Shown piece by piece: positions 1 through 6,137 of a DNA stretch of 7,835 bases. The stretch covers positions 1 to 7,835 of the forward strand of contig MERE01000039.1 of NCBI GenBank assembly GCA_001771975.1. The letters are read 5' to 3'. The notes beneath the pieces were generated by a model. It was not told where the DNA came from. It did no database searches and saw only the letters and a list, made by a program, of their open reading frames with translations. How positions within the stretch are numbered: the stretch's first letter is position 1; each line of letters opens with the position of its first letter. Both the position numbers and the translations under genes were made by a program. The stretch comes from Betaproteobacteria bacterium RIFCSPLOWO2_02_FULL_68_150. Its GTDB lineage: Bacteria > Pseudomonadota > Gammaproteobacteria > Burkholderiales > SG8-39.

Positions 1-1556
1 TGCTCCTTGCAGAAATCGAGCACCGCTGCTTCCGTGAGCGACGGATCCTTCTTGACGATGAACAGCTTCGGCACTTCGCCCGAATGCTCGTCCGGGACGC
101 CGATCGCGGCCACTTCCAAGACCCCCGGGTGCATCGCCACCACCTGCTCGATCTCGTTCGGATAGACGTTGAACCCCGACACCAGGATCATGTCCTTCTT
201 GCGGTCGACGATGCGCACGAACCCCTTGTCGTCCATCACGCCGACGTCCCCCGTGTAGAGGAAGCCGTCCGGGCCGATCACGTCCGCGGTCTCCTCGGGC
301 CGCTGCCAGTAGCCCTTCATCACCTGCGGCCCCCGGATGCAGATCTCCCCGGCGCCGCCGAGCGCCACGTCCTGGCGGTTGTCGTCGCGCAGCGCGATCT
401 CGGTGGAGGGCAGCGGCAGGCCGATGGACCCGCTATAGGCCTCGAGGTTGAGCGGATTCATGGTCGCCGATGGACTGGTTTCCGTGAGGCCGTAGCCCTC
501 CAGCAGCGTCCTGCCGGTAACCTCCTTCCACTTGTCGGCGACCGCCTTCTGCACCGCCATGCCGCCGCCGACGCAAATCCTGACGTGCGAAAAATCGAGC
601 TTGAGGAAAGCGTCGTTGTGCAGGAACGCGTTGAACAGCGTGTTGACGCCGGTGATGATGTTGTAGCGGTGCTTCGCCAGCTCCTTCACGAACCCCGGGA
701 CGTCGCGCGGGTTGGTGATGAGCACGTTCAGTCCGCCGATCTTCATCATCAGCAGGCAATTCACCGTCAGCGAGAAAATGTGGTAGAGCGGCAGCGCGGT
801 GATGATCACTGCGGGCTCGCCCTTCAGCCCCGGCACCAGCCAGGCCGCCGATTGCTCGATGTTGGCGAGGATGTTGCGATGGAGCAGCATCGCGCCCTTG
901 GACACGCCGGTGGTGCCCCCCGTGTATTGCAGAAACGCGATGTCCTCGTGGCCGAGCGGCGGCGTGGCGAGCGCCTTGCCGGTGCCCTCGGCGAGCGCGT
1001 CCTTGAAGCGGATCGCGTTCGGCAGCTCGAACGCCGGCACCATCTTCTTCACGTTGCGCACCACGAAATTGACGATCAGGCCCTTCAGGCCGAGCATCTC
1101 GCCGAGCGAGGTGACGACGACGTGCTTGAGCGGCGTCTTCGCCAGCACTTCCTCCAGCACGTGCGCCATGTTCTCGAGGATCACGATCACTTCGGCGCCG
1201 GAGTCCTTCAGCTGGTGCTCGAGCTCGCGCGGCGTGTACAGCGGATTGACGTTCACCACGGTACAGCCGGCGCGCAGCGTGCCGAACATCGCGACCGGGT
1301 ACTGGAGGCAATTGGGCATCATGATCGCGACGCGCGCGCCCTTGGCGAGACCCTTCGCCTGCAGCCAGGCGCCGAAGGCGCGCGACAGCGTCTCGAGTTC
1401 GGCGAAGGTGATTTCCTTGCCCATGCTGTGAAACGCCGGGCGCGCGCCGAACTGCCGGACGCTCGCATCGAACAGATCCACCAGCGAGCGGTATTGGTTG
1501 ATGTCGATTTCAGCAGGGACACCCGGGGGATAGCTCGAGAGCCAGATGCGTTCCAT
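1..1556 (-). CDS. fadD: Long-chain-fatty-acid--CoA ligase FadD (3' end cut by window edge)
   Basis: AMP-forming acyl-CoA ligase: activates fatty acids (possibly aryl acids) with ATP and CoA through an acyl-adenylate, at the cytoplasmic face of the inner membrane. The reading frame starts at ATG 1556 and runs off the left edge after 518 codons; E. coli FadD has 561 residues, so about 40 C-terminal residues, including the catalytic lysine motif, are outside. Seen: the FadD-type N-terminus (MERIWLSSYPPGVP), the NPLYTPRELEHQL block, the P-loop YTGGTTGVSKGA at residues 211-222, LPLYHIFSLT, GYGLTETSP with Y355 and E359, YTGD ending at D437, and DRKKDMILVSGFNVYPNEIE near 450-469. Colinearity with E. 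coli FadD as I remember it is very strong. A strong Shine-Dalgarno AAGGAGGA (1561-1568) lies four bases before the ATG and fixes the start. It follows the transporter gene by 33 bases and is probably the last visible gene of the minus-strand operon. Substrate range cannot be read from the sequence. Confidence 0.93.
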   Translation of the reverse strand, partial: MERIWLSSYPPGVPAEIDINQYRSLVDLFDASVRQFGARPAFHSMGKEITFAELETLSRAFGAWLQAKGLAKGARVAIMMPNCLQYPVAMFGTLRAGCTVVNVNPLYTPRELEHQLKDSGAEVIVILENMAHVLEEVLAKTPLKHVVVTSLGEMLGLKGLIVNFVVRNVKKMVPAFELPNAIRFKDALAEGTGKALATPPLGHEDIAFLQYTGGTTGVSKGAMLLHRNILANIEQSAAWLVPGLKGEPAVIITALPLYHIFSLTVNCLLMMKIGGLNVLITNPRDVPGFVKELAKHRYNIITGVNTLFNAFLHNDAFLKLDFSHVRICVGGGMAVQKAVADKWKEVTGRTLLEGYGLTETSPSATMNPLNLEAYSGSIGLPLPSTEIALRDDNRQDVALGGAGEICIRGPQVMKGYWQRPEETADVIGPDGFLYTGDVGVMDDKGFVRIVDRKKDMILVSGFNVYPNEIEQVVAMHPGVLEVAAIGVPDEHSGEVPKLFIVKKDPSLTEAAVLDFCKE

Positions 1557-1560
1557 CGCG

Positions 1561-1568
1561 TCCTCCTT
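1561..1568 (-). promoter_or_regulatory. Shine-Dalgarno of fadD
   Basis: On the minus strand this reads AAGGAGGA, four bases upstream of the fadD ATG at 1556. It is the strongest ribosome-binding site in the minus-strand run. It lies in the 33-base spacer after the transporter stop, so fadD appears to be initiated independently rather than by stop/start coupling. Confidence 0.75.
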
Positions 1569-1589
1569 GATTGGTCTTGTGCCTGAATC

Positions 1590-2801
1590 TTACGCTGCGC
1601 GCCTGCCGCCGAACAGGCGCACCGCGAACGGTGCGGCGAGGCAGCCGGCGCCGGCCGCGGCGTACGCCCAGCCCCATGCGGAGACGCGCTCGGCGCCGCC
1701 CGCGACATCCAGCGCCACGCCGAACAGCGTCGGACCCACCATGCCGCCGCCAAAACCGACGAGCGAATAAAACCCCATCGCAGCGCCGCGCAGCGCCGGC
1801 GGAGCGGACGCCACCAGCCCCGCGGTCAGAGTCCCCGAGTCGGCCATGATGAGCATCGAATGCGCGGCGAGCAGCGCGAGGACGATCGCCCAGTGCAGCG
1901 GCGCGGCAAGCGCGAGGGCGATGCCGAAGAGGCCCGAAGCGAGCATCGCCACCAGGATCCAGCGGCGCCGGCCGATGCGCAGCGCAATTTCATTGCCGAG
2001 GATCGATGCCGGGACGGCCGCGACGTTCACCACCGCAGCGATGGCCGCCGCGCCCCACGGAAAGCTGCCGTCGCCGTGCAGTCCGGTCGCGAACGCAAGG
2101 AACGCCACCATCCAGGCACGCGAGGCGAACAGCTCCACGCAGTGAACCGCGTAGCCGAGCGTGTACCCGGCTGCGGCGCGGATCGCGAGCACACGGCGCC
2201 AGGCGCTCACCGGAAAGAGCGTCTCCCAATGGAAGGTGCGGGCGCCCTCATGCGGCGGCGCGAGGCGCTCGAGGCCGAGCAGCACGAGCGCCGCCGCGAG
2301 CGCAGGTCCAGGCGCGCTGAGGACGAAAGCGTAACGCCACCCCCAGGCTGCGGCCGACGCTCCGGCCACCACCAGCGAAAGCCCGGTGCCAATGCCGAAG
2401 AAGGCGGTGTAAAACGCGATGGCGCGGCTTTGCGCAGGGCCGCTCACGCGGTCCGACAGCAGCCGCAGTCCCGGCATGTAGGTCGCCGCCATGCCCGCGC
2501 CCAGCAGCAGCTGGAACAGCATCGCGCTGCCCAAACCTTGCGCCAGCAACCCGAAGCCCAGACTCCCCGCCGCGCCGAGCACGCCCCCGGCCAGATACAC
2601 GCGCCGGCCGTCGACGCGATCGGTGAGCGCGGTCCAGTACGCCACGGTCGCGATATAGCCCGCGAAAAACGCGCTGCCGATCAACCCGGCCTCGGTGTTC
2701 GTGAGGCGCCAGGCATCGCGCAGCTCCGGCAGCAGCGCGGCAAAGGTCGCGAAACCCAGCATCGACAGGATGTGGGCCGCGAGGAGAACGAAGACGCTCA
2801 G
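1590..2801 (-). CDS. MFS transporter of unknown substrate
   Basis: Major facilitator superfamily secondary carrier in the inner membrane. From ATG 2762 the protein has 390 residues ending at TAA 1590-1592. About twelve hydrophobic segments can be counted, and the MFS motif A lies in the loop after the second segment (TDRVDGRR, residues 47-54 from the ATG). The ATG start leaves only half of the first membrane segment. Reading 13 codons further upstream in frame gives SVFVLLAAHILS joined to MLGFATFAALLPEL, a normal MFS first helix. The only start-like codon there is CTG 2801-2799, which overlaps the hydratase TGA as CTGA, matching the ATGA overlaps in the rest of the run, so I give that coordinate; neither start has a good Shine-Dalgarno. 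I saw no in-frame ATG, GTG or TTG in the roughly 40 codons upstream. The operon suggests import of an aromatic or fatty acid, but that is inference from position only. Product class is secure; start and substrate are not. Confidence 0.85.
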   Translation of the reverse strand: MSVFVLLAAHILSMLGFATFAALLPELRDAWRLTNTEAGLIGSAFFAGYIATVAYWTALTDRVDGRRVYLAGGVLGAAGSLGFGLLAQGLGSAMLFQLLLGAGMAATYMPGLRLLSDRVSGPAQSRAIAFYTAFFGIGTGLSLVVAGASAAAWGWRYAFVLSAPGPALAAALVLLGLERLAPPHEGARTFHWETLFPVSAWRRVLAIRAAAGYTLGYAVHCVELFASRAWMVAFLAFATGLHGDGSFPWGAAAIAAVVNVAAVPASILGNEIALRIGRRRWILVAMLASGLFGIALALAAPLHWAIVLALLAAHSMLIMADSGTLTAGLVASAPPALRGAAMGFYSLVGFGGGMVGPTLFGVALDVAGGAERVSAWGWAYAAAGAGCLAAPFAVRLFGGRRAA

Positions 2802-3574
2802 CGGTGCTTGAAGTCGGGCTTGCGCTTGTCGACGAAGGCCGCCATGCCTTCCTTCTGGTCGGCGAGCGCGAAGGTGGCGTGGAACATGCGTCTCTCGAAG
2901 TGCACGCCCTCGGCGAGAGTGGTCTCATAGGCGCGGTTGACAGCCTCCTTCGCCATGATCGCGACCGGCAGCGAGTAGCCGGCGATCTTCGCCGCGACCG
3001 CCATTGCCTCGTCCATGAGCTTGTCCGCCGGCACGACGCGCGACACCAGTCCGGCGCGCTCGGCTTCGGCCGCATCCATCATGCGCGCGGTGAGGATCAG
3101 GTCCATCGCCTTCGCCTTGCCGATTGCACGCGGCAGCCGCTGCGTGCCGCCCGCGCCCGGAAAGGTGCCGAGGTTGATCTCGGGCTGGCCGAACTTCGCG
3201 CTCTCGGCGGCGATCACGATGTCGCACATCATCGCCAGCTCGCAGCCGCCGCCGAGCGCGTAACCGGCGACCGCCGCGATCACGGGCTTGCGCACCCTGC
3301 GGATGTGCTCCCAGTCGCGCGTGATGTAGTCCGACTTGTAGACCTCGAGGAAATCCCAGTCCTTCATCGCGCCGATGTCGGCGCCGGCGGCGAAGGCCTT
3401 CTCGTTGCCGGTGATGACGATCGCGCCGATGCCGTCGTCGGCATCAAAGCCGAGCAGCGCTTCGCCCAGCTCCTGCATCAGCCGGGGATTGAGGGCGTTC
3501 ATCTGCTTGGGCCGGTTCAGCCGGACCAGCGCGACGCGCCCCTGCGTTTCGATGCTGATGAATTCGTAGCTCAT
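2798..3574 (-). CDS. Enoyl-CoA hydratase / crotonase family (PaaF-type candidate)
   Basis: Predicted cytoplasmic hydratase adding water across the 2,3 double bond of an enoyl-CoA; in this locus the likely substrate is 2,3-dehydroadipyl-CoA, the PaaF step, but a fatty-acid enoyl-CoA is possible because fadD is in the same run. 258 residues, the usual crotonase length. Seen: oxyanion-hole regions around FAAGADI (residues 61-67) and ALGGGCE (106-112), and both catalytic glutamates, E112 (GGGCELAMMCD) and E132 (FGQPEINLGTFPGAGGTQR), matching Glu144 and Glu164 of rat crotonase. With both glutamates it should act as a hydratase rather than an isomerase only. The end KRKPDFKHR resembles the C-terminus I remember for E. 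coli PaaF (KRTPDFKGR). The start ATG 3574 has GGAG five bases upstream and overlaps the TGA of the preceding hydrolase as ATGA. An upstream extension in the same frame lies inside that hydrolase gene and is rejected. Confidence 0.92.
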   Translation of the reverse strand: MSYEFISIETQGRVALVRLNRPKQMNALNPRLMQELGEALLGFDADDGIGAIVITGNEKAFAAGADIGAMKDWDFLEVYKSDYITRDWEHIRRVRKPVIAAVAGYALGGGCELAMMCDIVIAAESAKFGQPEINLGTFPGAGGTQRLPRAIGKAKAMDLILTARMMDAAEAERAGLVSRVVPADKLMDEAMAVAAKIAGYSLPVAIMAKEAVNRAYETTLAEGVHFERRMFHATFALADQKEGMAAFVDKRKPDFKHR

Positions 3575-4134
3575 GTCGACTCCGGGAGGGTTTTGAGGAA
3601 TTCGTCGGTGGCGACGACCTTGGCGTAGGCGCCCTCGAGCGCGGCCAGGAACGCTGCGTGCACGTGTCGTGCGGGAACGGTCTCGTCGCCGAATTTCTGC
3701 GCCCGCGTGGCGCAGGCGTCGGCCAGCAGCGTGACGCGATAGCCGTGGTCGTTCGCCTGGCGCACGCTCGCGTCCACGCACAGGTGAGTCATCATGCCGG
3801 CGACCACCAGATGCTGCACGCCGGCGCGCTCGAGGCGCGCCTTCAAGTCGGTGCCGCGAAAGCCGTTCGGAAAATTCTTCTCCACCACCGGCTCGCCCGC
3901 GCGCGGCGCGACGCTGGCGTGGATCTCGGCGCCTTCGGTGCCGGGCAGGAAGAACGTCGCACCGGGCCGCACCGACAGGTGCCGCACGTGCAGGACGGGC
4001 AGGCCGCGCGCCCGGAACGCGGCGAGCGCCGCCGCAGCCTTCGCCACCGCCGCGGGCGAGCCCTCGAGCGCCATGCGGCCGCCCGGAAAGTAGTCGTTCT
4101 GCAGGTCGATCAGCAGGAGCGCCGTGCCGCTCAT
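3571..4134 (-). CDS. Isochorismatase-family cysteine hydrolase
   Basis: 187-residue single-domain hydrolase of the isochorismatase-like / nicotinamidase superfamily, probably cytoplasmic. Seen: the catalytic triad D10 (ALLLIDLQNDYF), K86 (VVEKNFPNGFRGTDL) and C119 (VAGMMTHLCVDASVRQA), with the family's small-residue turn before MTHLC. The cysteine means it is an amidase or related cysteine hydrolase (nicotinamidase, carbamoylsarcosine-amidase and biuret-hydrolase relatives) rather than a true isochorismatase, which lacks that cysteine. The substrate is unknown; the family is too varied for a specific call. The start ATG 4134 has AAGGA six bases upstream and overlaps the paaY TGA as ATGA; its own TGA overlaps the hydratase ATG in the same way. 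It is therefore translationally embedded between two phenylacetate-type genes, although it is not part of the canonical paa gene set. A much longer open frame continues upstream but runs antisense through paaY and the receptor gene, so it is ignored. Confidence 0.92.
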   Translation of the reverse strand: MSGTALLLIDLQNDYFPGGRMALEGSPAAVAKAAAALAAFRARGLPVLHVRHLSVRPGATFFLPGTEGAEIHASVAPRAGEPVVEKNFPNGFRGTDLKARLERAGVQHLVVAGMMTHLCVDASVRQANDHGYRVTLLADACATRAQKFGDETVPARHVHAAFLAALEGAYAKVVATDEFLKTLPEST

Positions 4135-4748
4135 CGCGGGTCCTTCCGCCTGCGCATCTCGGCGAGCGGCATCACGTCGCCGACGGCGAAGCGGCCGCGC
4201 CCCGGCTCGACCTCGGTGAGCGCGGTCGTCGCCTGCATGCGGGCGAGGCTGCGCCGCGCCAGCTGCTGGTACTGGCGCGTGGCGCCGCCCTTCCACGCCA
4301 GCTCGTCGTCCTTCAGCTCGCGTACGACGCGCGCCGGGATGCCCGCGACCAGCGTGCGCGGCGGCACCGCGAAATCGGCCTTGACGAAGGCCATCGCGGC
4401 GACGATCGCCGACTCGCCGATCACCGCGTTGTCGTTCACCACCGCGTTGATGCCCACGAGCGCGTTTCGCCGCACGACGCAGCCGTGCAGGATCGCGCCA
4501 TGGCCGATGTGCCCGTCCGCCTCGACCACCAGGTCGCGGTCGGGAAAAGCGTGCAGCACGCAGGTGTCCTGGATATTGGCGCCCTCGCCGATCACGATGC
4601 GGCCGAAATCGCCGCGCAGGCAGGCCGCCGGGCCGATGTACACGCCCGCGCCGACGATCACGTCGCCGATCAGCACGGCGCTGGGATGAACGTAGCACGA
4701 CGGGTGCACCACCGGCGTCATGCCTTCGAGGGAATAGACCTGGATCAA
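4131..4748 (-). CDS. paaY: PaaY, phenylacetate-pathway hexapeptide-repeat thioesterase
   Basis: Left-handed beta-helix protein of the gamma-carbonic-anhydrase-like family. Family knowledge: PaaY is a thioesterase that hydrolyses the cyclic dead-end CoA ester formed when the ring-opened phenylacetate intermediate condenses, so CoA is recovered. 205 residues, against about 196 in E. coli. Seen: hexapeptide repeats from about residue 15 to 135 and metal-ligand histidines H66 (CVLHAFPD), H83 (GHIGH) and H88 (AILHG), with the 83/88 spacing typical of gamma-carbonic anhydrases. Blocks SAVLIGDVIVG, LRGDFGRIV, GANIQD and LHGCVVRRNALVG match the E. coli protein as I remember it. The start is taken as TTG 4748, because it aligns within one residue of the E. 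coli N-terminus; the next in-frame ATG (codon 10) would remove the conserved beginning. It is the first gene of the minus-strand run, with a TACAAT box about 24 bases upstream, and overlaps the hydrolase gene by ATGA. Confidence 0.94.
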   Translation of the reverse strand: MIQVYSLEGMTPVVHPSCYVHPSAVLIGDVIVGAGVYIGPAACLRGDFGRIVIGEGANIQDTCVLHAFPDRDLVVEADGHIGHGAILHGCVVRRNALVGINAVVNDNAVIGESAIVAAMAFVKADFAVPPRTLVAGIPARVVRELKDDELAWKGGATRQYQQLARRSLARMQATTALTEVEPGRGRFAVGDVMPLAEMRRRKDPR

Positions 4749-4771
4749 GTTCGCATCCGCTGCAGGGCGCG

Positions 4772-4777
4772 ATTGTA
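4772..4777 (-). promoter_or_regulatory. Candidate -10 box for the paaY run
   Basis: Reads TACAAT on the minus strand, five of six matches to the sigma-70 consensus and notably AT-rich for this region. Transcription would start near 4765, leaving a leader of about 17 bases before the TTG of paaY. The sequence 17 bases upstream is CCCGCC, so there is no recognisable -35 box; activation by a regulator would fit but is inference. Confidence 0.45.
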
Positions 4778-4822
4778 GCGCCAGCCCCCGGCGCGGCGGG
4801 TGCGGGATTCGCCGGTCTCAGG

Positions 4823-4828
4823 CAAAAT
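4823..4828 (+). promoter_or_regulatory. Candidate -10 box for the receptor-paaI-paaK run
   Basis: Reads CAAAAT, four of six matches to the sigma-70 -10 consensus, in an otherwise GC-rich gap, 23 bases before the receptor ATG. No convincing -35 box is seen at 16-18 bases. Weak evidence; position and AT content are the main support. Confidence 0.3.
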
Positions 4829-4851
4829 CCGCGGCAGCTCGGGAGATCGCG

Positions 4852-6135
4852 ATGAAGCTGAAGACCCTTTGGATCACGGCGGCCTTGGTGAGCCTGCTCG
4901 CCATCGTCGCCCTGTCGCTGGCGCTCAACGCCGCGGGCAACACGCAAGACGAAATCATTGCGCTCGAGAAGCGTCGCAGCGAAACGCTGCAGCTCGCCGC
5001 GAGGATGCGCCAGAGCACGGAGGACCTGACGCGCATGGCGCGCAATTTCGCGGTCACCGGGGACCGCCGCTACGAAGAGCTCTACCTGCGTATCGTGTCG
5101 GTGCGCGACGGCAAGCAGCCATGGCCGCCGGGCGACGCCGCCGTGTACTGGGACGTGTTGGCCGCAGGCGGCGCGCCCCCCAAAGGCGAGGGCGAGACGC
5201 TTGCACTGGCCGACGCGCTCGAGCGCGCGAAACTGCCGGGTTCCGAGCAGTCGCTGCTGCAGCGTACCCGCAGTGCACAGGAAACCCTGGCGCGGCTTGA
5301 ACGCCAGGCCCTGGCCGCGATGAAGGGGCAGGCCGCAGGGACCGAGTCGCCCCCCGGCCAGCCAGACCCCGTGCACGCGCTCAAGATCCTGTACGGCGCA
5401 GAGTACCTTGAAGCCAAGGCCCAGAGTCAGCAGGCTTTGGGCGAACTGCAAGGCGAATTGGACTTGCGCACGCGGGGGGATCTGGTGATGTCTCATCAAG
5501 CCTTCGCGCGTGACCTCCAGTCCGGCTGGCTGGCCTTTTTCGGATTCGCGGCCGCAGGTGTCGGCACGCTGCTGTTCGCGCTGTGGCGCGGCCTGATTCC
5601 GCTGCTTGCCCTGCGGCGTCATGCCGACGCGCTGGTCAATGGCAACTACACGGCGCGAACGCAGGCGCGCGCGCTGCGCGAAGTCGAGGAACTGATGCGC
5701 GGCCTCAACGAAGCCGCCAGCCGCCTCGAGAGCGGCGCGCGCGAGCTCGACGAGAAAGACCGTTACCTCGAGGCGCTGCTGCGCACGAGCCCGCTCGGCC
5801 TGGTGCTGGTCGATGCCAAGAACCGGGTGCGCTGGACGAGCCGCCGGCTGCGCGAATTCCTCGGCGACTCGAAGCAGGACCTGAAACAGATGCCGTTCGA
5901 GGAATTCTTCGCCGACGCTTCCGAACTCGCGGCGTTTCGCGACGGGATGGAGCGCAAGGGCCGGGTGCGCGAGCTGATCGCCCGTATCCGGCGCCGCGAC
6001 GGCAGCGAATTTCGCGCCCGGCTCGACTCGGCCTACGTCGAGCGTTCCGCCGAGCGCCTCGCCGCGGTATGGGTGCAGGCCTTCGGTCTGCATGCGCAGA
6101 AGCCCGACGCCCCGGCGCCGGAGACCGGCGCCTGA
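4852..6135 (+). CDS. Membrane receptor-like protein: periplasmic sensor domain, HAMP-like linker, PAS, no output domain
   Basis: 427 residues. The start ATG 4852 has GGAG (4842-4845) six bases upstream and leads directly into a membrane anchor. Layout: TM1 about residues 7-25; a periplasmic, mostly helical domain 26-225; TM2 226-246; HAMP-like linker 247-300 (Pro250, GNYTAR, E277-L281, LNEAASRL); PAS domain 303-412 (SPLGLVLVDAKNRVRW, then FLGDSKQDL, FEEFF and RRRDGSEF); Pro/Ala tail. The periplasmic part carries QSTEDLTRMARNFAVTGD (54-71), YEELYLRIVSVRDGK and YWDVL (99-103), a pattern I know from sensor regions of hybrid histidine kinases. No histidine kinase, GGDEF, EAL, cyclase or chemotaxis-signalling domain follows: the stop comes right after the PAS, and the D-I-T motif that usually couples a PAS to its output is absent (AVWVQAFGLH instead). 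It is the first gene of the plus-strand run, two bases before paaI, which suggests a role in sensing for phenylacetate use. That role is inference; a truncated kinase is the alternative. Confidence 0.88.
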   Translation: MKLKTLWITAALVSLLAIVALSLALNAAGNTQDEIIALEKRRSETLQLAARMRQSTEDLTRMARNFAVTGDRRYEELYLRIVSVRDGKQPWPPGDAAVYWDVLAAGGAPPKGEGETLALADALERAKLPGSEQSLLQRTRSAQETLARLERQALAAMKGQAAGTESPPGQPDPVHALKILYGAEYLEAKAQSQQALGELQGELDLRTRGDLVMSHQAFARDLQSGWLAFFGFAAAGVGTLLFALWRGLIPLLALRRHADALVNGNYTARTQARALREVEELMRGLNEAASRLESGARELDEKDRYLEALLRTSPLGLVLVDAKNRVRWTSRRLREFLGDSKQDLKQMPFEEFFADASELAAFRDGMERKGRVRELIARIRRRDGSEFRARLDSAYVERSAERLAAVWVQAFGLHAQKPDAPAPETGA

Positions 6136-6137
6136 GC

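Larger units (their letters stand above)
4749..4851. promoter_or_regulatory. Divergent intergenic region between paaY and the receptor gene
   Basis: This 103-base gap is the only real intergenic space in the window and must hold the start signals for both transcription units. Candidate -10 boxes for each direction are listed separately. A perfect 6-base inverted repeat, CCGGCG (4788-4793) and CGCCGG (4810-4815), has half-sites centred 22 bases apart, about two helical turns, and could be an operator, although GC-rich repeats of this length arise easily by chance. I did not recognise a clear PaaX or PaaR operator. No terminator is visible. Confidence 0.6.

Noticed and set aside
84..1586. A 500-codon plus-strand open frame opposite fadD
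   Set aside because: It mirrors fadD codons and is rich in His, Arg, Asp and Val as expected for the antisense of a GC-rich gene. No recognisable domain; FadD on the other strand is unmistakable.
1557..1589. A possible terminator or promoter between the transporter and fadD
   Set aside because: The 33-base spacer holds only the fadD Shine-Dalgarno; I see no stem followed by a T run and no -35/-10 pair.
1860..2930. A 356-codon plus-strand open frame opposite the transporter and the end of the hydratase gene
   Set aside because: It crosses the boundary of two well-supported minus-strand genes and its composition is that of an antisense frame.
3575..3781. An upstream extension of the enoyl-CoA hydratase in the same frame
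   Set aside because: It overlaps the cysteine hydrolase in a different frame, has no similarity to crotonase N-termini, and ATG 3574 with GGAG upstream gives the standard length.
4135..6093. A continuous minus-strand open frame extending the cysteine hydrolase upstream to about 840 residues
   Set aside because: The extra part is antisense to the receptor gene and in another frame over paaY, is low-complexity in Arg, Ala and Gly, and shows no domain. The hydrolase has its own ATG, Shine-Dalgarno and family-typical length.
5583..6137. An N-terminal extension of PaaI in the same frame
   Set aside because: It lies inside the receptor gene in another frame and is Arg/Ala-rich; PaaI has family length from ATG 6138.
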